64,000 nt of DNA from Phycisphaerales bacterium (GTDB lineage Bacteria > Planctomycetota > Phycisphaerae > UBA1845 > UTPLA1): the NCBI GenBank assembly GCA_020639075.1, contig JACKHI010000001.1:1426001-1490000 (forward strand). Reading direction: 5' to 3'. This document shows positions 53,335-62,771 of this stretch, piece after piece; position 1 is the first letter of the stretch, and each line of letters starts with the position of its first letter. The notes under the pieces were generated by a model. That model did no database searches and was not told the DNA's origin. It saw nothing but the letters and a program-made list of their open reading frames with translations. A program made the position numbers and the translations under genes.

Positions 53335-53437
53335 ATCGGTGAAACGGCGTGCACGCGACGGCGGTCGCGCGTGCCGGCCATAACATTCGTTTGCACACGA
53401 AGAGTTTCAGCAACTGGGAAAGGATGCATCCTTCACC

Positions 53438-55825
53438 ATGACCACACATCGAAAAGCCGTCCCGTCTCTTGTAACGATACTGTCACTGGCGACTGTCCTT
53501 CCGGCGTCGGCGTTGCGCGCCGCCGACTGGCCCGCGTGGCGCGGTCCGGGGCAGAATGGAATGGCGTACGAGAAAGCCGTTGTCACGACCTGGAAGCCGG
53601 GAGACGACAACACGCGATGGAAGTCCGCCATCGGCGGGCGCACGACGCCGGTTCTTCTGGATGGGCGTCTGTTTTTTATTGCGCCGGCAGGTTCCGGCAA
53701 GACGCTCGGCGAGCAGGTGGTCTGCCTCGACGCGGAGTCGGGTGAGACAATCTGGGAACACAAGTTCAACGTCTTCCACTCGGACGTCGTCGAACAGCGA
53801 CTCGGCTGGACCGCGGTCGTCGCCGATCCTGAAACGAAGTACATCTACGCCCATGGCACAGGCGGCCAGTTCTTCTGCTACGACTTCGACGGCAACATCG
53901 TCTGGGAGAAGTCGCTGACGGAACTCTATAACCGCGTCACCGGCTATGGCGGTCGCATGCACACGCCGATCGTCGACGAGGACAAAGTCATCATCAGCTT
54001 CGTGTCGACGAACTGGGGCAATCACGGCCCGCCGTCACATCGCTATCTCGCGATGGACAAGCGAACCGGCGAAGTCATCTGGTGGGCGAAGCCAGGCGGC
54101 GCTCCGCTGGATACGACCTACTGCGTCCCGGCAGTGACGGTTATCAACGGCGTGCGCATGCTGATCGCCGGCGCCGCCGACGGCTACATCTACGGCATGA
54201 AAGTCCGCACGGGAGAGACGATCTGGTCGTTCAAGCTGTCGAAGCGCGGCATCAATCCGTCGATCGTTGTCGAGGACAACCGCGTCTATGCGATGCACAG
54301 CGAGGAGAACTACACGACGACGGAGATGGGATCGGTGATCTGCATCGACGGCAGCAAGACGGGCGACATCACGGATAGTGGAACGATCTGGCGCGTCGAC
54401 GGCATCACGGCAGGTTACGCCTCACCGGCCCTGGCGAACGGCAGGCTGTATGTTCTGGACAATGCGGCGACGCTGCATTGCTACGATGCCAAGACGGGCG
54501 CGAAACACTGGGCCCACGGGTGCGGCCGCGTCGGCAAGGGCTCGCCGACCGTGACGGCCGACGGCGTCATCTACGTTGGAACGGTCAACGGCCGCGTCCT
54601 GATCCTGAAGGACGAGGGCGACGACTGCCGAGAGCTGTCGGTCGTCGAATTGCCGATGAACGGCACCTTCGTTGACGAGATCTTCGGCAGCCCGATCGCG
54701 GTGAACGGTCGCGTCTACCTTCAATCACGATATGCAACGTACTGCCTTGGCCCGAAGACGCCGGACGTGCAGCGCGTGCCGGAGCCGAAGATGGCCGCCG
54801 AAGCGCCGCCCGAGCCCGACAAGCCGACGACGATGCTTATCGTTCCGGGAGACGTCGAGTTGGAGCCCGGCGACGAAGTTGCCCTGACGACGCGCCTCTT
54901 CGATCGCAACGGACAGCCGCTGACATTCGCCCAGGCGGAGAAGGCACTCGAAATATTCAAGGTCAAGGCCGGCGACAAGGGGCCGCCGATCGAGCCGAGC
55001 GACGAGGGCAAGATCAGCCGCGCGGGCGACGCCGACGGCAACGAAGTGTGGTCAATGCCGGCGCGCGTGCGATACGCCGTGCTCGGCGTGCCCTGCCAGG
55101 TGGAAAAAGACGGAACGTTGCGAGCAAGCGAGGACTCTTCATTTCGTGCCGGTCTCGTGCGAGCCTATCTCGGCGGGCTGACGGCCGACATGCGCGTGCG
55201 CATCTGTCCGCCGCCGCCGTTCAGCGTGACGTTCGACGACATGAAAGGCCAGCCGAATCCGCCGGGATGGGTCGGCGCGGGCGCCAAGACGCGGCTGACG
55301 GAGCTCGACGGCAATGTCGTCTTCGAAAAGCTGGCGCCGAAGGATAAGCCGAGCGCGCCGTTCATGCGGATGGAGGTTTTCACGAACCCGCCGCTTCGAA
55401 CGGGATATACCGTGGAGTGTGACATGATGGGCCGGCCGCGCCCGAAGGGTCGACCGGTTCGTCCCGACATGGGGCTGATCAACGCCCGCTATTGCATGCG
55501 CATGATGGGGCAGGAGAACCTGCTACGGCTCGAAACCTGGTCGCCGATTCCGCGGCTTCGCGTGGACATTCCGTGGGAGTGGAAGACGGACGTCTGGTAC
55601 ACGGCGAAGTTCACAGTCGATCTTGTCGGCGATGAAGCTCGCGTGCGAGCCAAAGTCTGGCCGCGCGGCGAGGAAGAGCCAAAGGAATGGCGCATCGAGA
55701 TGATGGATCCGTCGCCCCACTTCGAGGGCAGCCCAGGGCTGTACGCTTACTCGAATGGAACGAAGACCACGAAAGACGGTCCGCCCGTGTATTTCGATAA
55801 TTACAGAGTTTATCCAAACGAGTGA
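53438..55825 (+). CDS. Exported PQQ-type beta-propeller protein with C-terminal carbohydrate-binding-like domain
   Basis: A 795-residue exported protein (signal peptide to about residue 30, ...LRAADWPAWRGPGQNG, the planctomycete WPxWRGPxxxG start). An eight-bladed PQQ-like propeller covers residues 30-440 (LDAESGETIWEHKF, YAHGTGGQFFCYDFDGNIVWEKS, DKRTGEVIWWAKPGG). The last 350 residues hold an Ig-like linker (IVPGDVELEPGDEVALTTRLFD) and a jelly-roll-type domain (about 590-790). The presence of PQQ is not implied; these propellers mostly bind proteins or sugars. It is 104 bp before another such gene on the same strand. Confidence 0.83.
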   Translation: MTTHRKAVPSLVTILSLATVLPASALRAADWPAWRGPGQNGMAYEKAVVTTWKPGDDNTRWKSAIGGRTTPVLLDGRLFFIAPAGSGKTLGEQVVCLDAESGETIWEHKFNVFHSDVVEQRLGWTAVVADPETKYIYAHGTGGQFFCYDFDGNIVWEKSLTELYNRVTGYGGRMHTPIVDEDKVIISFVSTNWGNHGPPSHRYLAMDKRTGEVIWWAKPGGAPLDTTYCVPAVTVINGVRMLIAGAADGYIYGMKVRTGETIWSFKLSKRGINPSIVVEDNRVYAMHSEENYTTTEMGSVICIDGSKTGDITDSGTIWRVDGITAGYASPALANGRLYVLDNAATLHCYDAKTGAKHWAHGCGRVGKGSPTVTADGVIYVGTVNGRVLILKDEGDDCRELSVVELPMNGTFVDEIFGSPIAVNGRVYLQSRYATYCLGPKTPDVQRVPEPKMAAEAPPEPDKPTTMLIVPGDVELEPGDEVALTTRLFDRNGQPLTFAQAEKALEIFKVKAGDKGPPIEPSDEGKISRAGDADGNEVWSMPARVRYAVLGVPCQVEKDGTLRASEDSSFRAGLVRAYLGGLTADMRVRICPPPPFSVTFDDMKGQPNPPGWVGAGAKTRLTELDGNVVFEKLAPKDKPSAPFMRMEVFTNPPLRTGYTVECDMMGRPRPKGRPVRPDMGLINARYCMRMMGQENLLRLETWSPIPRLRVDIPWEWKTDVWYTAKFTVDLVGDEARVRAKVWPRGEEEPKEWRIEMMDPSPHFEGSPGLYAYSNGTKTTKDGPPVYFDNYRVYPNE

Positions 55826-55929
55826 TGCTCGCGCATTCGACGATCTGCGATCGTCCGCCAGAGCGATTCGGACACCAACAGAACACCAGCCCTATTGACC
55901 CTGGAAAACCGGGAAGGACTTGATCGATC

Positions 55930-57468
55930 ATGACGCTTTATCGAACGCTGTTTGTTTCAGTGATTCTCTGCATTGCCGCGACGGCCGTGCGCGCCGACGA
56001 TGCAAAACCGGCGGACAAGACGGCCGGCACGGCGGCTGAGATGGACGCAGGCCGCACCGGCGACTGGCTCATGTGGGGCGGCAAGCCCGACCGCAACATG
56101 GTCTCGCTTGAAAAGAACATCCCGGCGAAATGGGATGTCAAGAAGGGCTCGAACATACTGTGGTCGGCCGGGCTCGGTTCGCAGACATACGGCAATCCCG
56201 TCGTGACGAACGGCAAGATCATCGTCGGCACGAACAACAACGGGCACTTGCGCTCCGGTATCGACGGCGACAAGGGCGTCGTTCTGTGCATTGACGAGAA
56301 GACAGGAAAGCTCCTTTGGCAGGCGACTCACGACAAGCTGCCGACGGGCCGCGTCAACGACTGGCCGGAGCAGGGCATCTGTTCGACGGCATGCGTCAGC
56401 GACGGAAAGATCTACTACGTCAGCAATCGCGCGGAAGTCGTCTGCGTCGATCCGGAGGGAATGCGCAACGGGAACGACGGACCGTTCACGGATGAAAAGT
56501 ACAAGGACGAGATGGACGCCGACTTCATCTGGCTCTACGACATGATCGACGAGCTGGACGCCTTCCCGCACAACCTGGCGACGTGCTCGCCCGTCGTCTG
56601 GAAGGACTACCTGTTTGTCAGCACGTCGAACGGCGTCGACGAGGGCCATCTCGTGCTGCCGGAACCCGAGGCGCCGGATTTCATCTGCCTCGACAAGAAC
56701 ACGGGCAAACTGCTCTGGGACAAGAACTACACGAAGGGCAAGGTCCTTCACGGCCAGTGGTCCTCGCCCGCCTGCGGCGTCATCGCCGGCAAGGAACAGG
56801 TCGTGTTCGGCGCGGGCGACGGCTGGGTCTATGGCCTCGACATGAAGACGGGCGACATGATCTGGAAGTTCGACATGAATCCCAAGGACAGCAAATGGGT
56901 CCTGGGCGGTCGCGGAACGCGCAACGCAATTATCGCCACACCGGTCATACACGACGACAACGTCTTCATTTGCGTCGGGCAGGATCCGGAACACGGTGAG
57001 GGAATCGGCCATCTGTACCGAATTGATGCGACTAAGACCGGCGACGTTACGGAAAGCGGCAAAATCTGGCATGTCGGCGGCGAGGATTTCAAACGTTCCA
57101 TGTCAACCGTGTCGATTGTGGACGATCTGCTTTACGCATCGGATTTGAGCGGATTCCTGTACTGCCTGGATGTCAAAACGGGCAAGAAATATTGGTCGCA
57201 CGACACGTTCGCCGCGATTTGGGGATCCCCCTACTACGTCGACGGCAAAGTGATGCTCGGCACGGAAGACGGCGAAGTCCTGGTCTTCGAACACGGCAAA
57301 ACCAAGAAACTGATCGCCACGAACGACATGCAGAATTCGGTCTATACAACCCCTGTCGTGGCGAACGGAACGCTGTATATTACCAATAGAAACAAGCTGT
57401 TCGCGATTCGCGCGTCGGCGTCGGACGCCCCCAAGAAAGCCGAAGCGGCCGCCCCGGCGATGCAATAG
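55930..57468 (+). CDS. Exported PQQ-type beta-propeller protein
   Basis: A 512-residue exported protein: signal peptide MTLYRTLFVSVILCIAATAVRA, then a linker, then propeller blades from about residue 45 (WLMWGGKPDRNMVSLEKNIPAKWDVKKGSNILW) to 490, with IDEKTGKLLWQA, LDKNTGKLLWDKNYTKG, LDMKTGDMIWKF and LDVKTGKKYWSH repeats. The end is an Ala/Lys-rich tail (SDAPKKAEAAAPAMQ). It has no catalytic domain and is most likely a periplasmic or surface scaffold like BamB. AAGGA lies 11 nt before the ATG. It pairs with the gene at 53438. Confidence 0.85.
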   Translation: MTLYRTLFVSVILCIAATAVRADDAKPADKTAGTAAEMDAGRTGDWLMWGGKPDRNMVSLEKNIPAKWDVKKGSNILWSAGLGSQTYGNPVVTNGKIIVGTNNNGHLRSGIDGDKGVVLCIDEKTGKLLWQATHDKLPTGRVNDWPEQGICSTACVSDGKIYYVSNRAEVVCVDPEGMRNGNDGPFTDEKYKDEMDADFIWLYDMIDELDAFPHNLATCSPVVWKDYLFVSTSNGVDEGHLVLPEPEAPDFICLDKNTGKLLWDKNYTKGKVLHGQWSSPACGVIAGKEQVVFGAGDGWVYGLDMKTGDMIWKFDMNPKDSKWVLGGRGTRNAIIATPVIHDDNVFICVGQDPEHGEGIGHLYRIDATKTGDVTESGKIWHVGGEDFKRSMSTVSIVDDLLYASDLSGFLYCLDVKTGKKYWSHDTFAAIWGSPYYVDGKVMLGTEDGEVLVFEHGKTKKLIATNDMQNSVYTTPVVANGTLYITNRNKLFAIRASASDAPKKAEAAAPAMQ

Positions 57469-57697
57469 ACTCGCGAACGATCGGACGCAGCGGCGCACTA
57501 AAGCCGAGATCGTCCCGTCCCACGTCCGCAAGAATGCGGAGTATGACTGCCGTGAATGGCCTAGCGAATCGTCAACCACCTCGCGGAAATGCCATTCAAT
57601 TGACAGCATCTGTGGGTGTCGGCAGGCGTCGATCGGCGACGATAGAATATCATGTAAGGAGTTCGGCAATCCGCCGGCCCTGCAGGAGGAAACCACC

Positions 57698-58066
57698 ATG
57701 TCTCGCATCGTGCAGATGCTGATCGCTTCCGTTGCCGTCATCGCCATGCTCATGCTTGGCCATTCGATGATGAGCCCGCTGCCGATTTCGGCGGCGACGA
57801 CCGCCCTCGGCGGGCTCGCGGCGTTCTGGCTGTTTCGTTCGAGGCCGCAGGGCGCAATCGTCGGCGGCGCGATGACCGGCGCGGGCGTCGGTGCGGCGAT
57901 CCACACGTTCAGCCATGTGTTTGCCGGACATACGCATCCGCACGTGCAAGATGCCGTGGCGGCGCACATTGTCGGTGATGTGACGATCGGCGTGATAGTC
58001 GGCGCCGTCGTGCTGGCCCTGCCGATGCTGGCGTGGAAACTGACCGATCGAGTCGTCACTCGCTAG
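57698..58066 (+). CDS. Small membrane protein of unknown function
   Basis: A 122-residue protein with four hydrophobic helices (MLIASVAVIAMLMLG, ATTALGGLAAFWLF, AIVGGAMTGAGVGAAIHTF, VTIGVIVGAVVLALPML). A His-rich loop (HTFSHVFAGHTHPHVQDAVAAHIVG) lies between helices 3 and 4 and may bind metal (inference). GGAGG lies 8 nt before the ATG. It is 38 bp upstream of the ligase-like gene at 58105 on the same strand and may share its transcript. Function unknown. Confidence 0.66.
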   Translation: MSRIVQMLIASVAVIAMLMLGHSMMSPLPISAATTALGGLAAFWLFRSRPQGAIVGGAMTGAGVGAAIHTFSHVFAGHTHPHVQDAVAAHIVGDVTIGVIVGAVVLALPMLAWKLTDRVVTR

Positions 58067-58104
58067 GCGCTGTTCCGACATTCGCAATTCGCAAGTTTCT
58101 CGTA

Positions 58105-59214
58105 ATGGGGTTGCCCGCACAGATGACTGTAACAACGCCTGACTTATCCATGCGCGTCGCTGAAGCACGGAATCGTCTTGATGCGCATGTCCGCGAAATC
58201 GTCAGCTGGCATTTCGATCCGGCGACGGGCTGCCCCTTCTGGCTCGATTATGCAGCGAAACTCGGCTGGGATCCGCGGAAGGAAATCGCGTGCTACGACG
58301 ATCTCGAGAAACTCGGCGGTTTCCAGGATGAATGGCTCCGCGGCGGTCCAGTTCGTCGCTGGGTGCCGAAGGGGCTCGCGGGCAAGCCGATTTACGTGTT
58401 TGAGACCGGCGGCAGCACGGGCGTTCCCAAGAGCCGCGTCAACATCGACGACTTCCGCATCGACTATGAGATGTTCAGCGAGACGCTGAACGATGCGTCC
58501 TTCCCGAAGGGCGCCGACTGGCTCATGCTCGGCCCCAGCGGTCCCCGCCGCCTGCGCCTGGCCGTCGAGCATCTTGCGCAATTCCGCGGCGGAATCAGCT
58601 TCTGCGTCGATATGGATCCGCGCTGGGTTGTAAAACTGCTGAAGAAGGGCCGCGTCAACGAGATGCACGAATACAAGGATCACGTCGTCGAGCAGGGGCT
58701 GACGCTGCTGCGCGCGCATCCGAATATCCAGTGTCTGTTCACGACGCCGAAACTCCTCGAAGCGATTTGCGAAAAAGTCTCGCTCGTCAAGGCGGGCATC
58801 AAGGGCGTCTTCTGCGGCGGCACGCAGATGACGCCGCAGTTCCATCGATTTGCCCGCGAAGAACTGCTCGAAGGCAACGCTGAATTCGTCCCCACTTACG
58901 GCAACACGCTGATGGGTCTCGCCTGTCACAAGCCGTTCGATCCGGCCGACAACTACGACATCATCTATCATCCCCCCTGCCCGCGCGCGATGGTGGAAGT
59001 CGTCAGCTTTGATGACGAGAAGAGCGTCGTGGGCTACGGCGAATGGGGCCGTGGCCGACTGACGACGCTGACGAAAGAGTTCTTCATGCCGCGCTTCCTG
59101 GAGCGCGACGAATGCAAGCGCACACCGCCGTGCGAGAAGTATCCCTGGGATGGCTGCGCGAACGTGCGGCCGTTTTCGGGGTTCCAGACGAAAGTCGTCG
59201 AAGGCGTCTACTAA
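58105..59214 (+). CDS. Short adenylate-forming (acyl-CoA ligase-like) protein
   Basis: A 369-residue protein. The nucleotide loop of ANL enzymes is seen as FETGGSTGVPKSRVN near residue 95. Then come the central MLGPSGPRRLRLAVEHLAQFRGG, TTPKLLEAICEKV, FCGGTQMTPQFHRFAREELL and VPTYGNTLMGLAC, which suits the A4/A5 region. The C terminus (GYGEWGRGRLTTLTKEFFMPRFLERDEC ... DGCANVRPFSG) lacks the usual 100-residue lid domain, so the protein is shorter than PaaK. Reaction and substrate are unknown. The start at 58105 is one of three in-frame Met codons, none with a clear ribosome site. Confidence 0.74.
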   Translation: MGLPAQMTVTTPDLSMRVAEARNRLDAHVREIVSWHFDPATGCPFWLDYAAKLGWDPRKEIACYDDLEKLGGFQDEWLRGGPVRRWVPKGLAGKPIYVFETGGSTGVPKSRVNIDDFRIDYEMFSETLNDASFPKGADWLMLGPSGPRRLRLAVEHLAQFRGGISFCVDMDPRWVVKLLKKGRVNEMHEYKDHVVEQGLTLLRAHPNIQCLFTTPKLLEAICEKVSLVKAGIKGVFCGGTQMTPQFHRFAREELLEGNAEFVPTYGNTLMGLACHKPFDPADNYDIIYHPPCPRAMVEVVSFDDEKSVVGYGEWGRGRLTTLTKEFFMPRFLERDECKRTPPCEKYPWDGCANVRPFSGFQTKVVEGVY

Positions 59215-59376
59215 TCAAGAGCGTGGCCCGGAACTCGAGCCCCGTTGGGTGGGCGAATCCCGGGCCACTTCGAAATTCCTGACATTCCCCAATGCGCTGA
59301 AGTCGTTGGACGAGCCCCGGCCGGAGCAACACACTTCGCTTCACGACCACTTTTCCAGGTATTCAGCCTGGACCGC

Positions 59377-60384
59377 TCAGTTCCCTGCGGCGATGAACCG
59401 GAAGACGCAATCGACAGGCGTACCGCCGCCGCTGCCGTTTCGCGTCTCAATATCGCAGGATGTCGCGCTGACGCTGGTCACGGACGCGACCATGTTGTTC
59501 CCGAACGTGTTCGCCGATGTCGAGACAACGATCGGCGCCGACGAAAAAGGCGGCGAGAACGTGATTCGGTAAGATCCCGTTCCCAATCGTTGCGCCGTGT
59601 ACCCCGTTGTCCCGGGAAAAGCCGTTCCGTTGGTCAACGCGCCGCCGAGTACGAATCGCGGCGCAGCGGCCGTTTGCGTCTGGCCGTTGGGAAAGCGCAA
59701 ACCCGATGGTGAGAATCGGAACGCCTCAACGGCGTTGGTGTAAATCGACACGAGCCCGTCGCCAATGCTGAACAACCCCGAATCGTTGTCGCCCGAATTG
59801 CCGGAGAAAGCGTAGCCGTTGTTGGACGCGCCAATCGCCCCGGGGGCGCCGCCGCGAGCACGGACGCCGCCGTTGACCTGCAAAGACGATTGCGGCTGCG
59901 TTGTCCCGATGCCGACGCGGCCCGCGTCATCCACCGCGACGACGTCCTCGATGGCGCCGTCGCTGGAGTCGAGCGAGTGACCATCCACGCCGACCGCCTT
60001 GAGTGCGTAGGGCGCCGCAGTGATCGGTTGGCGCGGCGCGAGCGTTGTCATGATCGCCGCGTTCGCCGGATCGTGGGGGCTGCGAACCGTGATCTCCAGC
60101 CAGCAGGCCTCGCCGTTGAATGCGTTAGCGCCGAAATCGAGTTCGACTGTGAATTGCCCGTCAACAACGAGCACATCCGCCGCATTCAACGAGGGCCCGA
60201 TTTGATTTCCCGCCTCTAGATCGTCCCAGAGCTTGAATGTGAAATCGGCAGAATCGTTGAGCGCCTCGCCGCTCATATTCAGCTTCCCCTGATATGTAAT
60301 CTCGCTGCCTAGTGGAGTCTGAGCAACGGCTGGTATCGCAAGAGAAAGAACGACTGCTGCAATTGATACGGTAGTGATTCTCAT
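59377..60384 (-). CDS. Exported surface protein of unknown function
   Basis: A 335-residue exported protein: signal peptide MRITTVSIAAVVLSLAIPAVAQ, then EITYQGKLNMSGEALNDSADFTFKLWDD, a start common in planctomycete surface proteins, and WLEITVRSPHDPANA. The middle (VDDAGRVGIGTTQPQSSLQVNGGVRARGG) resembles the VGIGTT..P..L.V repeat of tail-fibre-like proteins. The end is Ser/Gly/Thr-rich. AAAGGGA lies about 10 nt before the ATG at 60384. It is downstream of the dockerin-like gene (60425-60844) with a 40-bp gap on the same strand; the two probably form one operon. Confidence 0.8.
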   Translation of the reverse strand: MRITTVSIAAVVLSLAIPAVAQTPLGSEITYQGKLNMSGEALNDSADFTFKLWDDLEAGNQIGPSLNAADVLVVDGQFTVELDFGANAFNGEACWLEITVRSPHDPANAAIMTTLAPRQPITAAPYALKAVGVDGHSLDSSDGAIEDVVAVDDAGRVGIGTTQPQSSLQVNGGVRARGGAPGAIGASNNGYAFSGNSGDNDSGLFSIGDGLVSIYTNAVEAFRFSPSGLRFPNGQTQTAAAPRFVLGGALTNGTAFPGTTGYTAQRLGTGSYRITFSPPFSSAPIVVSTSANTFGNNMVASVTSVSATSCDIETRNGSGGGTPVDCVFRFIAAGN

Positions 60385-60424
60385 TGATTGGTTCCCTTTC
60401 TGAGGAAGTTCGATTTGAAGCCGA

Positions 60425-60844
60425 TCACGGGCAATCATTGGCCGTGAGGAGTATGTCCACAAAAACAGTTACATCGCTCATCTGCATGCCTTGGACGGCA
60501 TCGACATCCGCGCAACGGCATGCAACTCCGGGCGTGAGCAAACACTGAACAAACGACTGCACATCGGCGCCGTTGACACGCCGATCGCCATTGGCGTCGC
60601 CAGGGCACGGGCAACCGGTGCTTTGTGATGTCCAATAACCGCCGGAAAGCTCAAGATCGCCGCCGCTCATGTACCCGGCGTCGTGCTGGCCGATCGTGCC
60701 CTCCAGGTCAAAGTCGCCGCCGGCGCTGGATCCACCGCCGCCGGCGATGGCGCATCGGGCGATCGAATAGTCCTCGGACGAGGCCGGCACGGCGACGAGC
60801 AGAGTGACCGCAGTAGCGAAAAGAGCTGTTTTTCTGACGAACAT
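60425..60844 (-). CDS. Secreted dockerin-like small protein
   Basis: A 139-residue protein: signal peptide MFVRKTALFATAVTLLVAVPASS, a short body (GDFDLEGTIGQHDAGYMSGGDLELSGGYWT, a motif repeated in many planctomycete proteins), and a C-terminal dockerin-like calcium pair: DANGDRRVNGADVQSFVQCLL and VQGMQMSDVTVFVDILL. Cohesins are not in the window. Six Cys could form disulphides. AAAGGAAATG lies just upstream of the ATG at 60844. It lies 40 bp upstream of another exported protein on the same strand. Confidence 0.82.
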   Translation of the reverse strand: MFVRKTALFATAVTLLVAVPASSEDYSIARCAIAGGGGSSAGGDFDLEGTIGQHDAGYMSGGDLELSGGYWTSQSTGCPCPGDANGDRRVNGADVQSFVQCLLTPGVACRCADVDAVQGMQMSDVTVFVDILLTANDCP

Positions 60845-61286
60845 GACGACATTTCCTTTCAAAGTGTCGACTCGCCGGACGATCAAAGGCCGTCGATTGA
60901 GTCGCGGTGCTCCCGTCGGACCCGGCGGACGCTGTTACAGCCGTCGATGAATCGTGCGACGTTTCCCAGAACTCGGGATCACAAGTTTGCGAAGTATTTC
61001 GGGAGTGCCGCGGGGAGGAGCTTGCGGGCGTCCTGCGGCGGGACGAGCGGGCACTTTGCGAGAAAGCCTCTCGCTGTTCGCGGCACTGATTCGCCGGTCG
61101 GCCAGAGGGATGACTCGGAAACCCGCCCATTGGGGCCGCTGACTTAACGAAGCCCAGCAGCCGGTCGTTGCTCAGGTGACCGCATGGCGAGCCGCCTACG
61201 GAGCACTTGGCGAAGCCATATGAATGTCACGTGTCCGGCCCGTCGAATCGGCCGAAAGCTCAATGGGGCAGCGCGAGGCCCGAAGT
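60845..61286. other. Intergenic region
   Basis: About 440 bp between the secreted-protein operon and cls. No gene, terminator with T-run, or GGGTGCCA palindrome was found. The promoter of the secreted pair should lie at the left edge. Confidence 0.4.
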
Positions 61287-62735
61287 TCACAGCATGGGTG
61301 ACGCCAGTCGCGCGGCGCCGACGGCGATTTGTTCGCCGAACGAACGGCTGAGAACGCGTTTGCGCGTGATTCTCGCGGCGCCTTCGACCAGCGACTCGAA
61401 ATCCCGATGCAGCTCTTCGGACAGTTCCTCGTCGTAGAGGATGTTCGTCAGTTCGAAGTTGATTCGAAAGCTGCGCTGGTCCATGTTGGCGGAGCCGACC
61501 AGCGACCAGCGCCGGTCGACGACGGCCGTTTTCGCGTGAAGCATGCCGTGATCGTATTCATAGATCTCGATACCGGCACGCAGCAGCTCTTCGTAGAAGC
61601 TTCGCCCTGCCCAGAGTACGAGCCTTGAATCCGTCCGCGACGGCAACAGCAGACGAACGCGCACATTGCGATAGGCCGCCGACGTCAGCGCGAGCATCAT
61701 CGCCTGGTCGGGCACGAAATACGGCGTGATGATCTCGATGCTCTCCGATGCGTCCGACACAACCGCATAGAGCAACTGATGCAGAACGTGCGCCGGATCG
61801 TCGGGGCCGCTCGCCACGATCTGCACGCAATGACGCCCCGCGCGTTCCGGCGCCGGGAAGTACAAGTCGCTCGCCAGATCCTCCTTCGTCGCGAAGTGCC
61901 AGTCCTCCGCAAAGATCTCCTGAAACTGCGTCACGCATGGACCGCGCAACGTCAGGTTCGTGTCCCGCCAGGGACCATATTTCGCCTTGCGCCCGACGTA
62001 TTCATCGCCGATGTTCTTGCTTCCCGTGAATGCGACAATGCCATCGACGACGCAGAGCTTGCGATGGTTGCGGCAGTTCATCTGAAAGCGCCGGCGCATC
62101 GGCTTCCACGGCATGAAGAAAGCGACCTCCACGCCCCCCTTCTTCAGTCGTCTCAGATGTTCGCGGCTGAGCCGCCAGCAACCGACGGCATCCAGCAGCA
62201 GCCGCACCTCCACGCCCTGCTGCGACTTGCGAATCAACAGATCGCTCATCGCGCGCCCCGTATCGTCGTCGGCGTAAATGTAGTACATCAGGTGAACGTG
62301 CGACTTCGCGGCGTCTATCGACAGCGACAGCTCCAGAAACGCCTTCTCGCCGTCATATCTGATCCCTACCTGATTGCCCGACGTCACGACAGTCCCTGCC
62401 AGACGCGTCGCCAGGTTCATCAAGTTGCGCTGATCCTGATCGAGACGGGCGTCGTCCTCCCGGACGTCGTGCGATTTCTCCAGAACAGACGTCTGGCGCT
62501 CGAGATTGCCCTCGATGCGCTGCCGCCGTTTGCGCCGCTTTCTGATCTTCCGCTCCATCGGCATGCGACCGACAAGCAGAAAGAGGACCAGACCGACAAA
62601 GGGGATCAGGATGAGCGTCAGAATCCACGCCATCATCCCGCGCGGATCGCGGCGGGTCCGTAGGATGTGAACAATCGTAAGGATGACGGCGATGTAGTTT
62701 GCGACTGACGCGGCGGACCAGAAATACCAGGGCAT
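61287..62735 (-). CDS. cls: Cardiolipin synthase
   Basis: Cls joins two phosphatidylglycerols to cardiolipin in the membrane. The 482-residue product has two N-terminal membrane helices (AASVANYIAVILTIVHIL and MMAWILTLILIPFVGLVLFLLVG) and a basic loop (RKIRKRRKRRQR). Two PLD motifs follow: NHRKLCVVDG...GSKN (about 220-245) and HAKTAVVDRRWSLVGSANMDQRSF (about 400-425), each with HxKx4D. The order and spacing match ClsA. It may end an operon behind the aminotransferase gene (gap 36 bp, same strand). Confidence 0.92.
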   Translation of the reverse strand: MPWYFWSAASVANYIAVILTIVHILRTRRDPRGMMAWILTLILIPFVGLVLFLLVGRMPMERKIRKRRKRRQRIEGNLERQTSVLEKSHDVREDDARLDQDQRNLMNLATRLAGTVVTSGNQVGIRYDGEKAFLELSLSIDAAKSHVHLMYYIYADDDTGRAMSDLLIRKSQQGVEVRLLLDAVGCWRLSREHLRRLKKGGVEVAFFMPWKPMRRRFQMNCRNHRKLCVVDGIVAFTGSKNIGDEYVGRKAKYGPWRDTNLTLRGPCVTQFQEIFAEDWHFATKEDLASDLYFPAPERAGRHCVQIVASGPDDPAHVLHQLLYAVVSDASESIEIITPYFVPDQAMMLALTSAAYRNVRVRLLLPSRTDSRLVLWAGRSFYEELLRAGIEIYEYDHGMLHAKTAVVDRRWSLVGSANMDQRSFRINFELTNILYDEELSEELHRDFESLVEGAARITRKRVLSRSFGEQIAVGAARLASPML

Positions 62736-62771
62736 GTTCGTGCTTTCGAATTCCGCCGTTGGAGACGTCGA

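Noticed and set aside
53350..53374. GC-rich hairpin after the ligase gene as a terminator
   Set aside because: The arms pair only with a bulge and there is no T-run.
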